NCBI GenBank assembly: GCA_938002655.1
Contig: CALLAC010000011.1
Location: forward strand, 1 to 59,025
Direction: 5' to 3'
DNA length: 59,025 nucleotides
From: an uncultured Cytophagales bacterium
Lineage (GTDB): Bacteria; Bacteroidota; Bacteroidia; Cytophagales; Thermonemataceae
Shown in pieces: positions 18,123 through 26,264 of the stretch (position 1 is the first letter of the stretch; each line of letters opens with the position of its first letter). A program made the translations under genes and the position numbers. The notes beneath the pieces are model-generated. The model was not told the origin of the DNA, did not search any database, and saw only the letters and a list, made by a program, of their open reading frames with translations.

Positions 18123-18929
18123 TAAGAAAATTGTAAGTATAAAGGTGGTCATACTTGTTACAAGACTGATAATTGGTGATATATCGCTTACCGCTTCCAA
18201 GAAAGTTTTACGAATTGGCTCTACATAAATAATATCATCGGGCTGGATCTGTAAATTTATTCTTCGCATTCCCTCGATAGTAGAAAGGTCTATGACAAAA
18301 ACATTCGGATTTTTCAAATCACCACGTATCAGGCGAATATTGGTAGCACGTGTATCGTTAGGCATTCCTCCTGTCTGAGCCAAAATTTCTACAAGTGTAG
18401 TATTTTCATTGATCAGAGGCACTACTTCGCCCCTTGCCCCTTTGAAAACAATTACTCTTTTATTGAGAAACTGCGTTCTGACAAAGCAGTTTTTATACAA
18501 AACCGAATATTTAATAGAAAGCAAACTATCGGCTTGGCGAGCCGTAAGCCCTTCTAGCGGCACTGCTCCCACCACAGGCAGATATACGTTGCCATCTACT
18601 TGTACGGTGTAAGCCGTAAAATTGACAGGATTGTTAGGATTTTGCAGCTGTTGGTTTAGTAAATTAGGCGTAATCGTACCTGTGGCAGGGTCTGGCGGAT
18701 TTACCCCTTCCAAAGCACCTATATACTGAATAAGTTGCCCCTGATTGCTATAAAGGCGGAAAACTAATCTATCAAAACGCTGAATACGATAGTTATCCTC
18801 GGCGTTTATTTTGGCAAGAAGCATCTTGTCATAAATCAAATCACCATTGGTTTTGAACATTATATTTTGGTTGTAAATACGACAAGAAGCAAGCAAAGCT
18901 GAAAAAAGTAATAATCGTAAAACTCTCAT
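18111..18929 (-). CDS. Polysaccharide export lipoprotein, Wza/SLBB family
   Basis: Outer-membrane polysaccharide export channel protein. The start at 18929 gives a lipoprotein signal MRVLRLLLFSALLASC with the lipobox Cys. The poly-export domain covers about residues 60-145 (YTVQVDGNVYLPVVGAVPLEGLT and the LLxxKYxxLYKNCFVRTQ segment). A single SLBB domain follows at about 150-225 (GEVVPLINENTTLVEILAQT, DDIIYVEP). A hydrophobic C-terminal helix comes last (SLVTSMTTFILTIFLLS), which in Wza forms the outer-membrane barrel. No Wzc kinase, Wzx or glycosyltransferase gene is adjacent, so this is an orphan export gene here. The polymer is unknown. Confidence 0.88.
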   Translation of the reverse strand: MRVLRLLLFSALLASCRIYNQNIMFKTNGDLIYDKMLLAKINAEDNYRIQRFDRLVFRLYSNQGQLIQYIGALEGVNPPDPATGTITPNLLNQQLQNPNNPVNFTAYTVQVDGNVYLPVVGAVPLEGLTARQADSLLSIKYSVLYKNCFVRTQFLNKRVIVFKGARGEVVPLINENTTLVEILAQTGGMPNDTRATNIRLIRGDLKNPNVFVIDLSTIEGMRRINLQIQPDDIIYVEPIRKTFLEAVSDISPIISLVTSMTTFILTIFLLSR

Positions 18930-18947
18930 AACTTTGTAAAAAAGCAA

Positions 18948-19448
18948 ACAAACTCATTTTCAGAATTTGTCGGCAATATAAGCATTTAGCCAAAAAGATT
19001 TTATTTTTTTTCATTTTTGTTATTGAAAGCTATTCATAATTAGAACCAACATTATTGCCTTATACATTGCTATCAGCATTTCTATCCAAGAATTTCTGTA
19101 TCGATTTATTTCTCACTAAAAAGCTTGCAGTAGCCTTTACAATATTTACCAAGCCTTTTATTTAGACTTTGCTCTTTTTTCTGTTGCCTCAAAAAGCCTA
19201 AAACAACTATGAAAGCCACTAACAAAAATAATTACTTACTTACTTGGGTTGAAACTGACATTGCCCTGCATATTTTTTGCGTGTATTACTTTGTGTTGTT
19301 TTTTCAAGAAACAACGATTATTAATAAAGATGCCACAAGTTGAAAATCTTAGATGAAAAACAGTCAAAACATATCAAAAAATTGTCATTGTTCTGGGTAA
19401 AACCTGTGATAGATAGAGAATAAAAAACGTAGCAAAATAGAATTGTGA
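18948..19448. other. Long intergenic stretch without a recognised gene
   Basis: About 500 bp of AT-rich sequence between the divergent Wza-like and ileS genes. It contains a 44-codon frame (19209-19343, plus strand, MKATNKNNYLLTWVETDIAL...) without a convincing promoter. I see no tRNA cloverleaf, T-box or strong hairpin. A small RNA, a degraded gene or plain regulatory sequence are all possible. Confidence 0.4.
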
Positions 19449-19478
19449 TTGCAGAATTATAATTTTTTCCTAACTTTG
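19449..19478 (+). promoter_or_regulatory. Promoter of ileS
   Basis: TTG (19449-19451), 19 bp, then TAACTTTG (19471-19478): one of the best consensus promoters in the window. The leader to the ATG at 19517 would be about 30 nt, too short for a T-box. Confidence 0.65.
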
Positions 19479-19516
19479 CCTCTCCAATCAGCTCTGAATA
19501 TTTAATTGATTCGCTT

Positions 19517-22500
19517 ATGTTGTATCCCGAATACAAAAATTTGCATTACGCCGAAGTAGCCCAAGAGATACTAAAATTTTGGCAAGAAAACCATATTTTT
19601 GAAAAATCTATAACCCAAAGAGAAAACGCTCCCGAATTTGTTTTCTATGAAGGTCCCCCCTCTGCCAATGGAACGCCTGGTATTCATCACGTAATGGCCC
19701 GCACCATTAAAGATATTTTTTGCCGTTACAAAACCCTCAAAGGCTTTCGTGTAGAGCGTAAAGGTGGTTGGGATACACACGGCTTGCCCGTAGAATTGCA
19801 AGTAGAAAAAGCTTTGGGTATTACGAAAGAAGATATTGGTGTAAAAATTTCTATTGAAGAATACAACCAAAAGTGCCGAGAAACTGTAATGATGTATACC
19901 GACCAATGGAACGACCTTACCGAAAAAATGGGCTATTGGGTAGATTTAGAAAATCCTTACATCACTTACGAAAATTCTTACATAGAAACGCTTTGGTATT
20001 TGCTCAAAAAACTTTACGAGAAAGGCCTGCTCTACAAAGGTTATACTGTTCAGCCTTATTCGCCTGCCGCAGGTACAGGTCTGAGCTCTCACGAACTCAA
20101 CTATCCAGGTACATACCAAGACGTTTCTGATACTTCTATTGTTGCACAATTTAAGGTTATTTTGAATGAAAAATCCTCCTTTCTCTTTGAAACGGAAAGC
20201 GAAGATGTCCGCATTTTAGCTTGGACTACCACCCCTTGGACATTACCTTCTAACTGTGCTTTGGCAGTAGGCGAAGAAATTGCCTATGTCAAAATTAAAA
20301 CCTTCAATCCTTATACATACAAGCCTGTTTCAGTAATTTTAGCCAAAGATTTAGTACCTAAATATTTTTCCGATAAAGCCAAAGACCTCAAACTCTCTGA
20401 CTACAAAGCAGGCGATAAATTCATTCCTTTTCAAATCGTAAAAGAATTTCTCGGAAAAGACTTGCTCGAAATCCGTTATGAACAGCTTATGCCTTATGTA
20501 AATAATGAAGAATTGCAGAAAAATGCTTTCAGAGTAATTGCAGGTGATTTCGTAACTACCCAAGATGGTACAGGCATAGTACATACAGCTTCTGTATTTG
20601 GTGCCGATGACTTCCGTGTTTGCAAAGCAAATGGTGTACCTTCGGTGCTGGTACTTGACGAAAACGGCAAACCCTCTCCACTCGTAGATAAAAAAGGAAA
20701 ATTCGTAAAAGAGGTAGGTAAACATTTAGCCGAAGGCATCAAAAAGTACAACATCAAAACACATAAAGAATTTGGCGAAGATGATTTTTATGTAAAAAAT
20801 TATCTTTCCGAAGACGAAAAAGCAGAGAATTACAAATCTACTGATGTTATCATTTCTATTATTCTCAAAGAAGAAAACAAAGCATTCAAAGTAGAAAAAT
20901 ATCTGCACAGCTACCCGCATTGTTGGCGTACAGGCAAACCTGTTTTATACTACCCTTTGGATAGTTGGTTTATTCGTACCACTGCCCTCAAAGATAGAAT
21001 GGTAGAACTCAATAAGACTATCAACTGGAAGCCCGAAAGTACAGGAACAGGACGCTTCGGCAGTTGGTTGGAAAATCTGGTAGATTGGAACTTATCACGC
21101 TCACGCTATTGGGGTACCCCCTTGCCCATTTGGCGAACCGAAGATGGCAGCGAAGAAAAATGTATCGGCTCACTTGCCGAATTAAAATCAGAAATAGAAA
21201 AAGCCAATCAAGCTCTAGGTTTAGAGCAATCTACCGAACTGCCCGATTTGCACCGACCTTACGTAGATAGGATTATTTTAGTCTCTGAAAAAGGCCAAAA
21301 AATGTATCGTGAGCCAGACCTGATTGATGTTTGGTTTGATAGCGGAGCAATGCCTTACGCTCAATGGCATTACCCCTTTTCATCTCAATCTTTGTTAGCA
21401 GGGCAAAAAGTAAAGCAATTCCCCGCCGATTTTATTTCCGAAGGGGTTGATCAAACAAGAGGCTGGTTTTTCACACTTCATGCTCTTGCCGTGATGCTGT
21501 TTGATAGTGTTGCTTTCAAAAATGTAGTTTCTACAGGGTTGGTTTTGGATAAAAACGGCGAAAAAATGTCTAAATCCAAAGGGAATGTTATCAATCCTTT
21601 TGAAACCCTTCAAAAACATGGTGCCGATACAGTGCGGTGGTATATGGTTGAAAACGCTAACCCCTGGGACAATCTGAAATTTGATTTGGACGGCGTTGTG
21701 GAAGTACGAAACAAATTCTTCGGTACGCTACACAATACTTACCATTTCTTTGCTCTATATGCCAATTTAGACAAATTTGTTCCCCCAAAGCAAACTTTCA
21801 AATTGCCACCCAATGCCTCTGAACTTGATAAATGGATTATTTCTAAACTACAAAGCACCATTTCAGAAGTAGAAAAAGCATATGAAGACTACGAACCTAC
21901 CAAAGCCGCTCGCACTATTAGCGATTTCGTAACAGAACACCTTTCCAACTGGTATGTGCGTCTTTCTCGGAAACGTTTTTGGGTAGGTGAAATGACCACA
22001 GATAAACAAGCCGCTTATGAAACACTTTTTGAATGTTTGAAAGTAGTCTCGCAAATCATGTCACCTATTGCTCCTTTTTACGCCGATTTCTTGTATAAAA
22101 ATCTGACAAACCCTTGGCAGTTAGGAAAAGAAACTTCTGTTCATCTGACCAACTGGCAAAAACCGAGCGAAACCCTCATTGATAAAGATTTGGAGCAAAA
22201 AATGGAACTGGCTCAACGAATCTGCTCACTTACACACGCCTTGCGTAAAAAAGAAAAAATCAGGGTACGACAGCCTTTGAGCCGTATTCTTATTCCTGTG
22301 CTAAACCCCAAACTCAAAGAGCAAATCAGTCAAGTTGCCGAACTTATCAAAACCGAAGTCAATATCAAAGCTATTGAATACGTTGATGATACCTCTGGCG
22401 TGCTTGTTAAGAAAATCAAACCAAATTTTAAGCGTTTGGGCGAGATTTACAAGACTAAAATCAAGGAAATAGCTGGCATTATTCAGAATTTTAGCCAAGC

Positions 22501-22933
22501 CGATATCAACCGATTAGAGCGTGAAGGGCTTTTTGAAATTCAAGTTTCAGATGGTTTTATTACGCTTACAATGGACGATGTAATCATTGAAGCAAGCGAA
22601 ATTGCAGGCTGGTCGGTGATGAGCGAAAAAGGGCTTACCGTCGCTTTGGATATTACAATTACAGACGAATTGCGTTATGAAGGAATTGCTCGCGAAATGG
22701 TCAATCGATTACAAAACTTACGTAAAGAAAAAAATTTGGAAGTAGCTGATAAAATTCAGTTATTTATCGAACGCAGTACCTCTGAAATTGACACCGCTCT
22801 TGAAAAACACAAAGATTATATTGCAGGCGAAGTGCAAGCGGTTGCTTTCTGTCTAATACCTGCTCTTAATGGCAATGCCGATGAAGTAGAAATTGATGAA
22901 CTGAAAGTAAAAGTAGCTATGAATAAAGTGTAG
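19517..22933 (+). CDS. ileS: Isoleucyl-tRNA synthetase, eukaryote-like type (IleRS2), GIHH signature
   Basis: Class I synthetase charging tRNA-Ile; cytoplasmic, 1138 residues. The size and C-terminal region match the IleRS2 (eukaryote-like) group found in many Bacteroidota. The signature that normally reads HxGH is GIHH here (NGTPGIHHVMAR, residues 55-58). I checked this in the codons GGT ATT CAT CAC at 19679-19690. The KMSKS loop is normal (683-687). The editing domain (CP1) is present with TTPWTLPSN and the conserved Asp region GTGIVHTASVFGADD. GWDTHGLPVE and FISEGVDQTRGWF are standard. IleRS2 enzymes are naturally less sensitive to mupirocin, and a GxHH variant has been reported to be more resistant still. 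It has its own promoter. Confidence 0.96.
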   Translation: MLYPEYKNLHYAEVAQEILKFWQENHIFEKSITQRENAPEFVFYEGPPSANGTPGIHHVMARTIKDIFCRYKTLKGFRVERKGGWDTHGLPVELQVEKALGITKEDIGVKISIEEYNQKCRETVMMYTDQWNDLTEKMGYWVDLENPYITYENSYIETLWYLLKKLYEKGLLYKGYTVQPYSPAAGTGLSSHELNYPGTYQDVSDTSIVAQFKVILNEKSSFLFETESEDVRILAWTTTPWTLPSNCALAVGEEIAYVKIKTFNPYTYKPVSVILAKDLVPKYFSDKAKDLKLSDYKAGDKFIPFQIVKEFLGKDLLEIRYEQLMPYVNNEELQKNAFRVIAGDFVTTQDGTGIVHTASVFGADDFRVCKANGVPSVLVLDENGKPSPLVDKKGKFVKEVGKHLAEGIKKYNIKTHKEFGEDDFYVKNYLSEDEKAENYKSTDVIISIILKEENKAFKVEKYLHSYPHCWRTGKPVLYYPLDSWFIRTTALKDRMVELNKTINWKPESTGTGRFGSWLENLVDWNLSRSRYWGTPLPIWRTEDGSEEKCIGSLAELKSEIEKANQALGLEQSTELPDLHRPYVDRIILVSEKGQKMYREPDLIDVWFDSGAMPYAQWHYPFSSQSLLAGQKVKQFPADFISEGVDQTRGWFFTLHALAVMLFDSVAFKNVVSTGLVLDKNGEKMSKSKGNVINPFETLQKHGADTVRWYMVENANPWDNLKFDLDGVVEVRNKFFGTLHNTYHFFALYANLDKFVPPKQTFKLPPNASELDKWIISKLQSTISEVEKAYEDYEPTKAARTISDFVTEHLSNWYVRLSRKRFWVGEMTTDKQAAYETLFECLKVVSQIMSPIAPFYADFLYKNLTNPWQLGKETSVHLTNWQKPSETLIDKDLEQKMELAQRICSLTHALRKKEKIRVRQPLSRILIPVLNPKLKEQISQVAELIKTEVNIKAIEYVDDTSGVLVKKIKPNFKRLGEIYKTKIKEIAGIIQNFSQADINRLEREGLFEIQVSDGFITLTMDDVIIEASEIAGWSVMSEKGLTVALDITITDELRYEGIAREMVNRLQNLRKEKNLEVADKIQLFIERSTSEIDTALEKHKDYIAGEVQAVAFCLIPALNGNADEVEIDELKVKVAMNKV

Positions 22934-23054
22934 TACTTTGTTAAAACTCTGAAAATCAGATTTTTTTGAAAAATTTGTAAGTAAATAATCTAGTTTTTTT
23001 GGTGATTTCGAATGTTTTCTATAAAATAGCAAATCGAACTTTTACATAAAATTT

Positions 23055-23642
23055 ATGAAGTGTACGCTAATACTGGATAAAAGTGGCTCCATGACCATAC
23101 GCGACCAAAAAAATGGACGTTCTCGCTGGGAGGCTTGCAAAGAAGCTATCACAGCTCTTGCCTACAAAGCCGAACAAAAAGACCCTGAAGGAATGACCTT
23201 GTATATGTTTGCAGGGCGTTTCAAAAAATATGAAAAAGTAACTGCCGCCAAAGTGACAGAAATTTATGAAGAAAACGAGCCTGGAGGAGGTACAGAACTG
23301 GGGGAAGTACTAGAAGATGTATTTAACCAAATCGCAGAACGCAAAGACAAAGGTAGCACCGAACCCGAACTAGTGCTAGTAGTTACTGATGGCGAGCCCG
23401 ATAATCGTGAAGCGGTTGCCCAAGCAATAGCTAAAATGTCGCATAAAATCAAAGATAGAAGCGAATTGGCTATTTCTTTTATTCAAGTAGGTTCAGACCC
23501 TGCCGCCACCGATTTCCTTAAAACTCTTGACGATGACCTAACAAAAGCAGGTGCGGCTCTGGATATTGTAGATACTGTTACTTTGGAAGAAATGGAAGAG
23601 TACTCTCTCACGCAAATCTTTGAAAAAGCCTTTACAGATTAA
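23055..23642 (+). CDS. Stand-alone von Willebrand factor A domain protein
   Basis: A 195-residue protein that is essentially one vWA domain, with no signal peptide, so probably cytoplasmic. The metal-ion-dependent adhesion site is complete: DKSGSM near the N-terminus (DxSxS), the conserved Thr in GGGTELGEVL, and VVTDGEPDN (TDGxxDN). The acidic composition and C-terminal LTQIFEKAF are like the TerY-type vWA proteins that work with tellurium-resistance or MoxR-like systems. No such partner is adjacent, and the separate TerC homologue in this window is far away. The ligand and partner are unknown. The gene ends in a strong hairpin shared with the convergent regulator. Confidence 0.88.
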   Translation: MKCTLILDKSGSMTIRDQKNGRSRWEACKEAITALAYKAEQKDPEGMTLYMFAGRFKKYEKVTAAKVTEIYEENEPGGGTELGEVLEDVFNQIAERKDKGSTEPELVLVVTDGEPDNREAVAQAIAKMSHKIKDRSELAISFIQVGSDPAATDFLKTLDDDLTKAGAALDIVDTVTLEEMEEYSLTQIFEKAFTD

Positions 23643-23682
23643 GAAAGCGAAAACATCACTCAAAATGATGTTTTCGCTTTCT
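23642..23682. terminator. Perfect 17-bp stem bidirectional terminator
   Basis: AGAAAGCGAAAACATCA (23642-23658) and its exact complement (23666-23682) enclose a 7-nt loop and are followed by a T run on the plus strand. The stem lies between the convergent vWA and receiver-CRP genes and starts inside the vWA stop codon. Confidence 0.9.
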
Positions 23683-23687
23683 TTTAC

Positions 23688-24737
23688 CTAATATTTCAAA
23701 CTTGCAAGTTTTTGTGGGTTTTTCAAAACAATTTTCCCTTCCTGAATTTCAATTAAGCCTTCCTGCTTAAAATCGCTCAATGTACGAATAAGTGATTCGG
23801 TTGCTGTACCCACCACCGAAGCCAAGTTATCACGAGAAATATACATTCCCACTTGATTTTTGTATTTTTCGTTCAGCATTACCAAAGTTTCGGCAACACG
23901 CTTACGTAAAGAATTGTAAGCCATTGAGGTCAGGAATTTTTCTTTTTCTGCCACCGCCCCAGCCAGCATACGGATAAATTTCTGTGCTACGCCCTGTTTT
24001 TTATGCAGAATGGTGAGAAATTCATTTTTAGGGATAGCTACTAAATCACTTTCTTCCAAAGTTTCGGCAGTATCGGTATGTGGTGTATCTTCTAGGATAG
24101 GGATGTAACCAAAGAAATCTCCTTCGCAAAAAATAGCCGTAATAAACTCTTTACCATCGGCAGTAGTTTGATAGGTCTTTATTTTACCTTTCTGCACATA
24201 ATACAACTTATTTGCCTCGTTGCCTTCGGCATAAATGATTTGCTTTTTCTTAAAATGAAAAATTTTTCTATCCGAAATCAAAGATTGTAACTCAGAGTCG
24301 GCTTTGGTTTCGTTCCAGAAGGCTTCAAATTCGAGTTCAGAGGTGGTGTGCTTTTTTAGATTTTCATTGCGTTTAAGCCGACTTTCTACTGCTCCCAACA
24401 GTTCAGCTTCCGAAAAGGGCTTGGTCAGATAATCGTCTGCTCCCATTTCCATTCCTTTACGAATATCGGAACGCTCTGTTTTGGCAGTAAGGAATATAAA
24501 TGGAATAGGCGAAAGTTCGGGGTTGTGCATAAAAATTTGCAGAACGCCATAGCCATCCATTACAGGCATCATAATATCACAAATTACCAAGTCGGGCTTT
24601 ACGGCAAGAGCTTTCTCTACGCCTATTTTGCCATTTTCGGCAGTTTGTACCCGATAGCCCGCAAGTTCTAGCATCTCGGCTGTATTCTCACGAATTTCTT
24701 CATTATCTTCTATCAGAAGAATGGTTTTAGTAGCCAT
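23688..24737 (-). CDS. Response regulator: receiver fused to CRP/FNR-type transcription factor
   Basis: A 349-residue regulator joining two signalling modules. A receiver domain (1-125) has the acidic pair E10/D11, the phosphorylation site Asp54 (LVICDIMMPVMDGYG) and the conserved FLTAK lysine. A cyclic-nucleotide-binding-type beta-roll follows (about 150-260, KGKIKTYQTTADGKEF, FCEGDFFGYIPIL), then a CRP-like winged helix (about 285-345, SRDNLASVVGTATESLIRTL). The roll lacks an obvious full cAMP phosphate cassette, so a nucleotide may not be bound. No histidine kinase gene is adjacent. The architecture implies that phosphorylation controls DNA binding. Its targets are unknown. Confidence 0.92.
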   Translation of the reverse strand: MATKTILLIEDNEEIRENTAEMLELAGYRVQTAENGKIGVEKALAVKPDLVICDIMMPVMDGYGVLQIFMHNPELSPIPFIFLTAKTERSDIRKGMEMGADDYLTKPFSEAELLGAVESRLKRNENLKKHTTSELEFEAFWNETKADSELQSLISDRKIFHFKKKQIIYAEGNEANKLYYVQKGKIKTYQTTADGKEFITAIFCEGDFFGYIPILEDTPHTDTAETLEESDLVAIPKNEFLTILHKKQGVAQKFIRMLAGAVAEKEKFLTSMAYNSLRKRVAETLVMLNEKYKNQVGMYISRDNLASVVGTATESLIRTLSDFKQEGLIEIQEGKIVLKNPQKLASLKY

Positions 24738-24842
24738 AACGAAAGATTTGGTGTAAAACTATGCAATGGTAAGTAATTTTTCTCAAAAAAGCAAGATGAG
24801 CTGTAAGTAAGAAATAAGATATCAGACATTTGCCCTCAAGTT

Positions 24843-26258
24843 TTACTTTACTTTTCTTTGCATTTGTAAAATATTTTCTACATGGTAGGTATGCGGAAAC
24901 ATATCTACTGGTTGTACTGCTGTAATTTGATATTTTTCGGCAAGCATTGCTACATCACGAGCCTGCGTAGCAGGATTACAACTTACATACACGATTTTTT
25001 GCGGAGCAAGTTTTAAAATTGTTCTTACTACGCTTTCGTGCATACCTGCTCGAGGCGGGTCTGTAATAATTACATCAGGTTTCCCTTGCTTTTGCACAAA
25101 ATTTTCGTTAAGCAAATCTTTAATATCTCCTGCAAAAAATTGAGTATTATGTATACTATTGATTTCCGAATTTATCTTTGCATCTTCAATGGCTTCGGGA
25201 ACGTACTCAATACCTATCACTTTTTTTGCTTTACGAGCTACAAAATTGGCAATTGTGCCTGTACCCGTATAGAGGTCATATACCACCTCATCACCTTGCA
25301 AACCTGCAAAATCCCTTACTACACAATAGAGCCTGTAAGCCTGCTCGGAATTGGTTTGGTAGAAAGCTTTGGGACTGATACGAAATTCTAAATCTTCCAT
25401 GATAGCCCTGATATAGGATCTGCCCGCAAAAACTTGAATTTCTTGGTCGTAATAGCTATCATTCCTTTTCTGATTGATAGCATATTGCAAAGAGGTAATT
25501 TGCGGAAATCTTTCTTGCAAGAACCGCATTGTTTGCTCAATGGCGGGCAAGTTTTTTTCTGCAAAAATTACAAGCACAAGCCATTCCCCTGTATTGGTAT
25601 TGCGAATAACTAAGTTTCTCAGAAAACCTGTATGATTTTTGAGGTCATAAAAACTAAAATTTTGCTTTAAGGCAAAATCTTTCAAGCTATTCCGAATTTG
25701 GTTAGAAAAATTGTCTTGCAGATAGCAAGTTTCTATATCTACGATTTTATCAAAACGTTCAGGGACATGAAAACCCAAAGCATTTTTTTCAAAAATCTGC
25801 CCCGTAGCAATTTCCTTATCAGAAAGCCAACGATTATTGGAAAAAGTAAATTCCAATTTATTCCGATAAAATTGTGTTTGCAAAGAAGCTAAAATTGGCT
25901 TTACTTCAGGAAATGGTATTTTTGCAATTCTTTCGAGAGCATCTATTACTTCTTGCTGTTTTTGCTCTAATTGCTTTTCGTAGCGTAGATGTTGCCACTT
26001 ACACCCTCCACATTCGCCATAATGCTTACAAAAAGGCTCTTGACGAAAAGGTGAGAGCTGATGAATATGGGTAGGTCTGGCAAGCCAATAATTAGATTTT
26101 TTCTTGAAAACTTCAAGGTCTGCAATATCTTGCGGGGCTATATTGCCTTCTACTAAAATCACTCTATCTTTATAGCGAGCCAAACAACGCCCTTCGGCAA
26201 CAGGTTTTTCTATGAATATTTTTTCAAGTATTATTTTCTTTTGCTTCTTTTTTTGCAT
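24843..26258 (-). CDS. 23S rRNA (uracil-5-)-methyltransferase, RlmD/RumA family
   Basis: SAM-dependent enzyme that methylates C5 of a uridine, most likely in 23S rRNA; related tRNA enzymes (TrmA) cannot be fully excluded. The 471-residue chain has an N-terminal TRAM domain and an iron-sulfur cluster site with C77, C83, C86 (FCKHYGECGGCK) and a later cysteine in IETCYLQ. The Rossmann methyltransferase domain shows VVYDLYTGTGTIA and ITDPPRAGMHE. The catalytic nucleophile is Cys427 (YVSCNPATQARD), and the general base lies in FPHTYHVEN. The cluster is retained here, as in RlmD. The gene lies 6 bp after the dihydroorotase gene on the same strand. Confidence 0.92.
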   Translation of the reverse strand: MQKKKQKKIILEKIFIEKPVAEGRCLARYKDRVILVEGNIAPQDIADLEVFKKKSNYWLARPTHIHQLSPFRQEPFCKHYGECGGCKWQHLRYEKQLEQKQQEVIDALERIAKIPFPEVKPILASLQTQFYRNKLEFTFSNNRWLSDKEIATGQIFEKNALGFHVPERFDKIVDIETCYLQDNFSNQIRNSLKDFALKQNFSFYDLKNHTGFLRNLVIRNTNTGEWLVLVIFAEKNLPAIEQTMRFLQERFPQITSLQYAINQKRNDSYYDQEIQVFAGRSYIRAIMEDLEFRISPKAFYQTNSEQAYRLYCVVRDFAGLQGDEVVYDLYTGTGTIANFVARKAKKVIGIEYVPEAIEDAKINSEINSIHNTQFFAGDIKDLLNENFVQKQGKPDVIITDPPRAGMHESVVRTILKLAPQKIVYVSCNPATQARDVAMLAEKYQITAVQPVDMFPHTYHVENILQMQRKVK

Positions 26259-26264
26259 AAATAT

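Noticed and set aside
18948-19516. tRNA or T-box upstream of ileS
   Set aside because: No cloverleaf or T-box sequence is visible, and the leader after the promoter is only about 30 nt.
23055-23642. vWA protein and TerC homologue as one tellurium-resistance system
   Set aside because: They are almost 28 kb apart with no ter genes between them; TerC here is in a clear operon with other genes.
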